This document shows, one piece after another, positions 60,918 through 64,000 of a DNA stretch of 64,000 nucleotides. The DNA is taken from contig CP054185.1 of the NCBI GenBank assembly GCA_015180985.1, positions 1,729,001 through 1,793,000 on the forward strand, in the 5' to 3' direction. Numbering within the stretch: the stretch's first letter is position 1; every line of letters begins with the position of its first letter. The stretch is from Flammeovirgaceae bacterium (GTDB lineage: Bacteria > Bacteroidota > Bacteroidia > Cytophagales > Cyclobacteriaceae). The notes under the pieces are model-generated. The model saw nothing but the letters and a program-made list of their open reading frames with translations. It made no database searches and was not told the origin of the DNA. The translations under genes were made by a program, and so were the position numbers.

Positions 60918-61995
60918 TAGACGGTACGGCAGCCTGCTGCCACGATTCGAGTCGCTTGTTCATCATCGAAAACCACAGCGGTGGCAGGAGGGCGATCAAA
61001 ATCATAGTAGGATAACCAAACGGCAATTGCGGGCTTTCATCGTAATGGTTAAGCACCTGATAGCGCTTGATGGCGTTGGCGTGGTGATCGGAATGGCGCT
61101 GAAGCTGAAATAAAAAGAAATTGCTGATAAGGTGGCTGGCATTCCACGAGTGAAGCGGGTTAACCCGCTCGTAGCGGCCAGGTGCTATTTCTTTTCGTTC
61201 AATGCCGTAATGCTCAACGTAATTTACCAGTTCGAGCAGGGTAAAGGCCAGAATGCTTTGCGCAAAAAAGAAGGCCGGTAGTTCAATGGCCGGTCGCTTA
61301 AGCAGGTAGCTGGCCAGCAGGGTGAAAACCAGGCAAAAGAGCACCGGCAGCAAGGCAAACCAAATCATCTGGTTTTTGGGGTGAAGGACAGGAAGGTTCT
61401 TCCGGTTAAGCCGGGCTAACTCCAGTTGCCAGGCGTGCGCATAACCTAAAAATACCGAGCGGAACCAGAAGGCGTAAAAGTTTTCATTCTTGCGTGCCGT
61501 TGCCGGATCGTGCGGGGTGGCCACCAGTACATGATGGCCCTGGTTATGTTCAATATAGAAGTGCATGTAACACACGGTCATCAGCAATAACTTGCTGTAA
61601 AAGCGCTCAAGACGGCTCTTCTTGTGCCCCAATTCGTGCGCCACCGTTATGCCAATGCCCCCGGTAACCAGCGCAAAGCTGATGGTGAAGCCTATCCACT
61701 CCGGCAGGGTATTGATTTTTCCGGACGTCACTGCGTAAAATCCCCATAGTATGAATGCCAATTGAATGAACGTCCATAAATATGTAACGAACCGGTAAAA
61801 AAATTCTTCGCTCACAACCTTTACCCGCTGTGGTTCAACATTCGTTGTATCCAATCCGCTGGCCTGATCAATTACAGGTATAATAATAAAAGCGAAAACA
61901 ATGGCCAGGTAATTCCAGTAGCCATCCAGGTAAAAGCCTGCAATAACCAGCGCGGGGATGATGAAGGCGGTAAAAAAGCCGATTTTTTTTGCCAT
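60910..61995 (-). CDS. alkB: Alkane 1-monooxygenase (AlkB family)
   Basis: The 361-residue integral membrane di-iron hydroxylase has the His-box set typical of AlkB: HELGHKK, HNQGHHVLVATPHDPA and QRHSDHHANA, plus the NYVEHYGIERK HYG motif. About six membrane helices surround these boxes. It should hydroxylate the terminal carbon of alkanes or related fatty chains using rubredoxin as electron donor; no rubredoxin gene is nearby. It converges with the OmpA-family gene with an 8-bp overlap. Confidence 0.93.
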   Translation of the reverse strand: MAKKIGFFTAFIIPALVIAGFYLDGYWNYLAIVFAFIIIPVIDQASGLDTTNVEPQRVKVVSEEFFYRFVTYLWTFIQLAFILWGFYAVTSGKINTLPEWIGFTISFALVTGGIGITVAHELGHKKSRLERFYSKLLLMTVCYMHFYIEHNQGHHVLVATPHDPATARKNENFYAFWFRSVFLGYAHAWQLELARLNRKNLPVLHPKNQMIWFALLPVLFCLVFTLLASYLLKRPAIELPAFFFAQSILAFTLLELVNYVEHYGIERKEIAPGRYERVNPLHSWNASHLISNFFLFQLQRHSDHHANAIKRYQVLNHYDESPQLPFGYPTMILIALLPPLWFSMMNKRLESWQQAAVPSIS

Positions 61996-62019
61996 GCAGC
62001 TAAAATACCAAAATTGGTG

Positions 62020-62619
62020 CTATTCGGAAATCGAGTAGAAGAGGGGTTTCTTTTCCAACGTAGCGCTTTGATCAATCTCTTTCAGAATCGATTTGTTGGA
62101 ATCGATGAACTGGTTATAAGCCTGTGCCGCTGCATCGTAATCGGCCCGATGAACTTCAATACGCTGGTCGGCCAGGCGCAACCGTTCAACCAGTTGCTGC
62201 AACGTGCTGTTATATGCATACGAAGGAATGGATTCGGCCAGGGCGCTGATTTCGGTTACAAGTGAGTTAGAAGCAAAGTCATACTCTTCCACTACATCGC
62301 TGTTGGTCATGGTTTTTTGGGTAAAACGAATACGGTGCAGTTGGTCAATCCGGTAGTTAAGTGATTGCCAAAGTTCATCATCTGTTTCGCGGGTAACTTT
62401 CAGTTCGTGCAGGATGGCTTTCATGGCTTTAATGCGTTGGTTATCATCATACATCATCCGGTTCCAGGTATTCAGCATACTATCCTTCAGCAGCAGGTAG
62501 GTATCGGTAAGCGAATCAATCTTTGTATAGCTGGTAAGATGTTCAGAAGGCTTCCCTGTGCAGGCCCCCAGCAGGACAGCCAGCAGTAAAACGGATAAAC
62601 CCAACACAAGATTCTTCAT
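62020..62619 (-). CDS. Helical lipoprotein, unknown function
   Basis: The preferred ATG 62619 gives MKNLVLGLSVLLLAVLLGAC, a lipoprotein signal (Cys20) of a 199-residue protein; the frame also extends to 62640. The mature part is almost wholly helical, with coiled-coil character, and contains DYDAAAQAYNQFIDSNK, reminiscent of LemA-type 'R..YN..V..YN' helices, but the similarity is too weak for a firm assignment. It lies 25 bp upstream of alkB on the same strand. Confidence 0.78.
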   Translation of the reverse strand: MKNLVLGLSVLLLAVLLGACTGKPSEHLTSYTKIDSLTDTYLLLKDSMLNTWNRMMYDDNQRIKAMKAILHELKVTRETDDELWQSLNYRIDQLHRIRFTQKTMTNSDVVEEYDFASNSLVTEISALAESIPSYAYNSTLQQLVERLRLADQRIEVHRADYDAAAQAYNQFIDSNKSILKEIDQSATLEKKPLFYSISE

Positions 62620-62712
62620 GGTATAAAGCAGTACGCGCAAAAGTATAAAATTGTTGGGGCTGCCCGCCCTACTTTTGTCAGGTTGTAAGGTTTAGCACAA
62701 AATAGCTGGTTT

Positions 62713-63198
62713 TTATACCGGTTTAAACTGTTCAAATGCTTCCCGGCAGTCGTTGCAGTAGTGAATGGATCGGCACAAGGTTGGCCCGAACGGATTTTTA
62801 AGCTCGGTGTTTGTGCCGTTGCAGCGCGGGCAGGGCACATGCTCCAGTATGTCCAGGTCTTCAAGCAGCACCTTGCCTGCAGGTGGCGGGGCCAGTCCGA
62901 ATTGTTTTAATGCACGTCTTCCTTTTTCGCTGATTCTATCGGATGACCAGGATTTCTTAAAACTGATTTCAACTTCGGCATGTGTCACACCTTTTTCCTT
63001 CAACCGGGTAAGCACATCGCTCTTCATCATATCTAATGCAGGGCATCCAACGAAAGTAGGTGTCATTTCAATAAATACCGATTCTTGTTTTATGTTGATT
63101 CCGGTAATCACACCCAAATCGACCAGTGAGAGTACGGGTATCTCGGGGTCTTTTACTTCATCAAGCCACTCCAGAATTTGTTTTTCGGTATAAGGCAT
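62713..63198 (-). CDS. paaD: Phenylacetyl-CoA epoxidase subunit PaaD
   Basis: The 161-residue protein from ATG 63198 (MPYTEKQILEWLDEVKDPE; the frame extends upstream into paaC). The N-terminal MIP18/DUF59-type domain has VKDPEIPVLSLVDLGVI and PTFVGCPALDMM, and the C-terminal zinc-binding part has CPRCNGTNTELKNPFGPTLCRS and HYCNDC. PaaD probably helps assemble the metal centre of the PaaABCE epoxidase, which forms ring-1,2-epoxyphenylacetyl-CoA. It overlaps no other gene and ends the visible paa run. Confidence 0.94.
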   Translation of the reverse strand: MPYTEKQILEWLDEVKDPEIPVLSLVDLGVITGINIKQESVFIEMTPTFVGCPALDMMKSDVLTRLKEKGVTHAEVEISFKKSWSSDRISEKGRRALKQFGLAPPPAGKVLLEDLDILEHVPCPRCNGTNTELKNPFGPTLCRSIHYCNDCREAFEQFKPV

Positions 63199-63208
63199 GG
63201 CCGTTTTA

Positions 63209-63964
63209 TTACCACTCCGCAGTTGGATCAATGCCGAATACTTCACTCATTTCATCGAGCAAGGGCTGCAGGTGTTCGCTGTGCTTACCCAGGCGGCCAC
63301 CATAAACAGGTTTAAGTAGTTTCCAATCAGGCAGACTTAATTGAGTTTGGCTGAGTACCAGGTCAATCTGCTTCATCCATTTTTCCTGTAAAATATCTTC
63401 ACCTCCAAAAATTCCCTGCGTTATCAGATCTTGTTCGTACGGTGAGGGTTCAAAAATACCCAATGCATGGGGCAAGGCTTGTTGTAATGCAAGCTGCAGC
63501 CGACTAACGCTTTCTTCGGTAGCGCTGCCCAGTTGTTTTACCCAGGTGTTGGCGTGCAGTGTGTGGTAACGCAATTCAGCACGGACTTTTACGGCCAGTT
63601 CAGCCAGCGGTTTATACGATGAACGGGTAAGCATTTCGAAGCGCAGGGCCTCGGCTGTATCATAGAGAAAATGCCTGATCAGGCTGAAATCGTATTCGCC
63701 ATTAGGTAGTTCAACCAATATGCAATTATGAAACTGGCCGGCATTGCGGGTAAAGGCCACGGTGTCCGGTTCCTGTTCGCCCAACTGGTGAAGCAACTGA
63801 TACAACGCATGGCTTTGCCCGATCTTATCCTGGGCCATGCTGGAGAAGGCAATGTCTTCTTCAAGCAAGGGCCCCATGCCGGTCCATTCGGAGTTTCGGT
63901 GGCCGAGGATGAGCTGATCATCGGCCATTTTATAAAGCAGCTCCTTTAATGCAGCGTTGTTCAT
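63209..63964 (-). CDS. paaC: Phenylacetyl-CoA epoxidase structural subunit PaaC
   Basis: The 251-residue ferritin-like helical protein has MADDQLILGHRNSEWTGMGPLLEEDIAFSSMAQDKIGQS at its N terminus, the typical PaaC start with pseudo-iron-site residues, and ELRYHTLHANTWVKQLG later. PaaC forms the heterodimer scaffold for the catalytic PaaA subunit. It is 10 bp upstream of paaD and 2 bp after the preceding partial gene. Confidence 0.95.
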   Translation of the reverse strand: MNNAALKELLYKMADDQLILGHRNSEWTGMGPLLEEDIAFSSMAQDKIGQSHALYQLLHQLGEQEPDTVAFTRNAGQFHNCILVELPNGEYDFSLIRHFLYDTAEALRFEMLTRSSYKPLAELAVKVRAELRYHTLHANTWVKQLGSATEESVSRLQLALQQALPHALGIFEPSPYEQDLITQGIFGGEDILQEKWMKQIDLVLSQTQLSLPDWKLLKPVYGGRLGKHSEHLQPLLDEMSEVFGIDPTAEW

Positions 63965-63966
63965 GG

Positions 63967-64000
63967 TTAAACTTTAGTTCGTTCCAGAAATTCTTTGAGC
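63967..64000 (-). CDS. C-terminal end of an upstream paa gene (probably paaB), partial
   Basis: On the minus strand the last codons read LKEFLERTKV followed by TAA, ending 2 bp before the paaC start. The usual order paaABCD suggests paaB, but ten residues are too few to prove it. Confidence 0.45.
   Translation of the reverse strand, partial: LKEFLERTKV

Overview
The window reads as a chromosomal segment of a Bacteroidota bacterium, most likely of the order Cytophagales. The support is: promoters of the TTTG-N19/20-TAnnTTTG type, lipoproteins with Bacteroidota-style lipoboxes, a dcw cell-wall/division cluster whose FtsI carries a PASTA domain, a DAP-type MurE (DNPR motif), and many TTG/GTG starts. 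No rRNA, tRNA or CRISPR array was seen.

Layout. (1) 1-16.1 kb is core genome: the end of a histidine kinase, an RluA-type pseudouridine synthase, the rplM-rpsI-rpsB-tsf translation operon, a two-domain acyltransferase, a small lipoprotein plus cmk, the Na+-pumping NADH:quinone reductase genes nqrABCDE (no nqrF follows), a DUF502 membrane protein, mnmA and a TlpA-like lipoprotein. (2) 16.2-22.2 kb is an accessory, partly decayed zone: two unknown proteins, a MazF-type toxin-antitoxin pair, an IS256-family copy and an IS110-family copy, both with frameshifted transposases, then about 740 bp with no convincing gene. (3) 22.2-39.2 kb is the dcw cluster: mraZ, rsmH, ftsL-like, ftsI, murE, mraY, murD, ftsW, murG, murC, ftsQ, ftsA, ftsZ. 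Three separate four-helix-bundle (23S-rRNA intervening-sequence type) genes sit in three of its junctions. mraZ is preceded by three perfect 10-bp MraZ-box repeats overlapping its promoter.

(4) 39.4-53.9 kb is an AT-richer accessory island built like a gene-cassette array. Four ~175-bp attC-like elements (family A) and four ~60-bp covarying hairpins (family B) separate modules whose genes all lie on the minus strand: a DUF998 membrane protein, a RelBE-type toxin-antitoxin pair, a five-gene copper-resistance module (including a multicopper oxidase fused to a CopB-like barrel), a three-gene NurA-HerA-DUF4338 (DruA-like) probable anti-phage system, and an unknown two-helix membrane protein. An intact IS256-family element has inserted into the loop of one family-B hairpin. 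(5) 54-64 kb returns to core genes: kdsB, a PqqB-like metallo-beta-lactamase lipoprotein gene split by an intact IS110-family element, an NfeD-type membrane protease, LysM/RlpA and OmpA proteins, AlkB, a lipoprotein, and the end of a paa phenylacetyl-CoA epoxidase operon.

The strongest observations are: (a) a complete candidate bridge RNA downstream of the IS110-family transposase, whose two internal loops match both the insertion sites and the element's own ends; (b) cassette boundaries in the 39.9-53.9 kb island that show the integron-type signature (core site at the cassette start complementary to the inverse core at its end) with no integrase in view; (c) a second hairpin family with compensatory changes in both stems; and (d) a NurA-HerA-DUF4338 three-gene unit carried inside this array.
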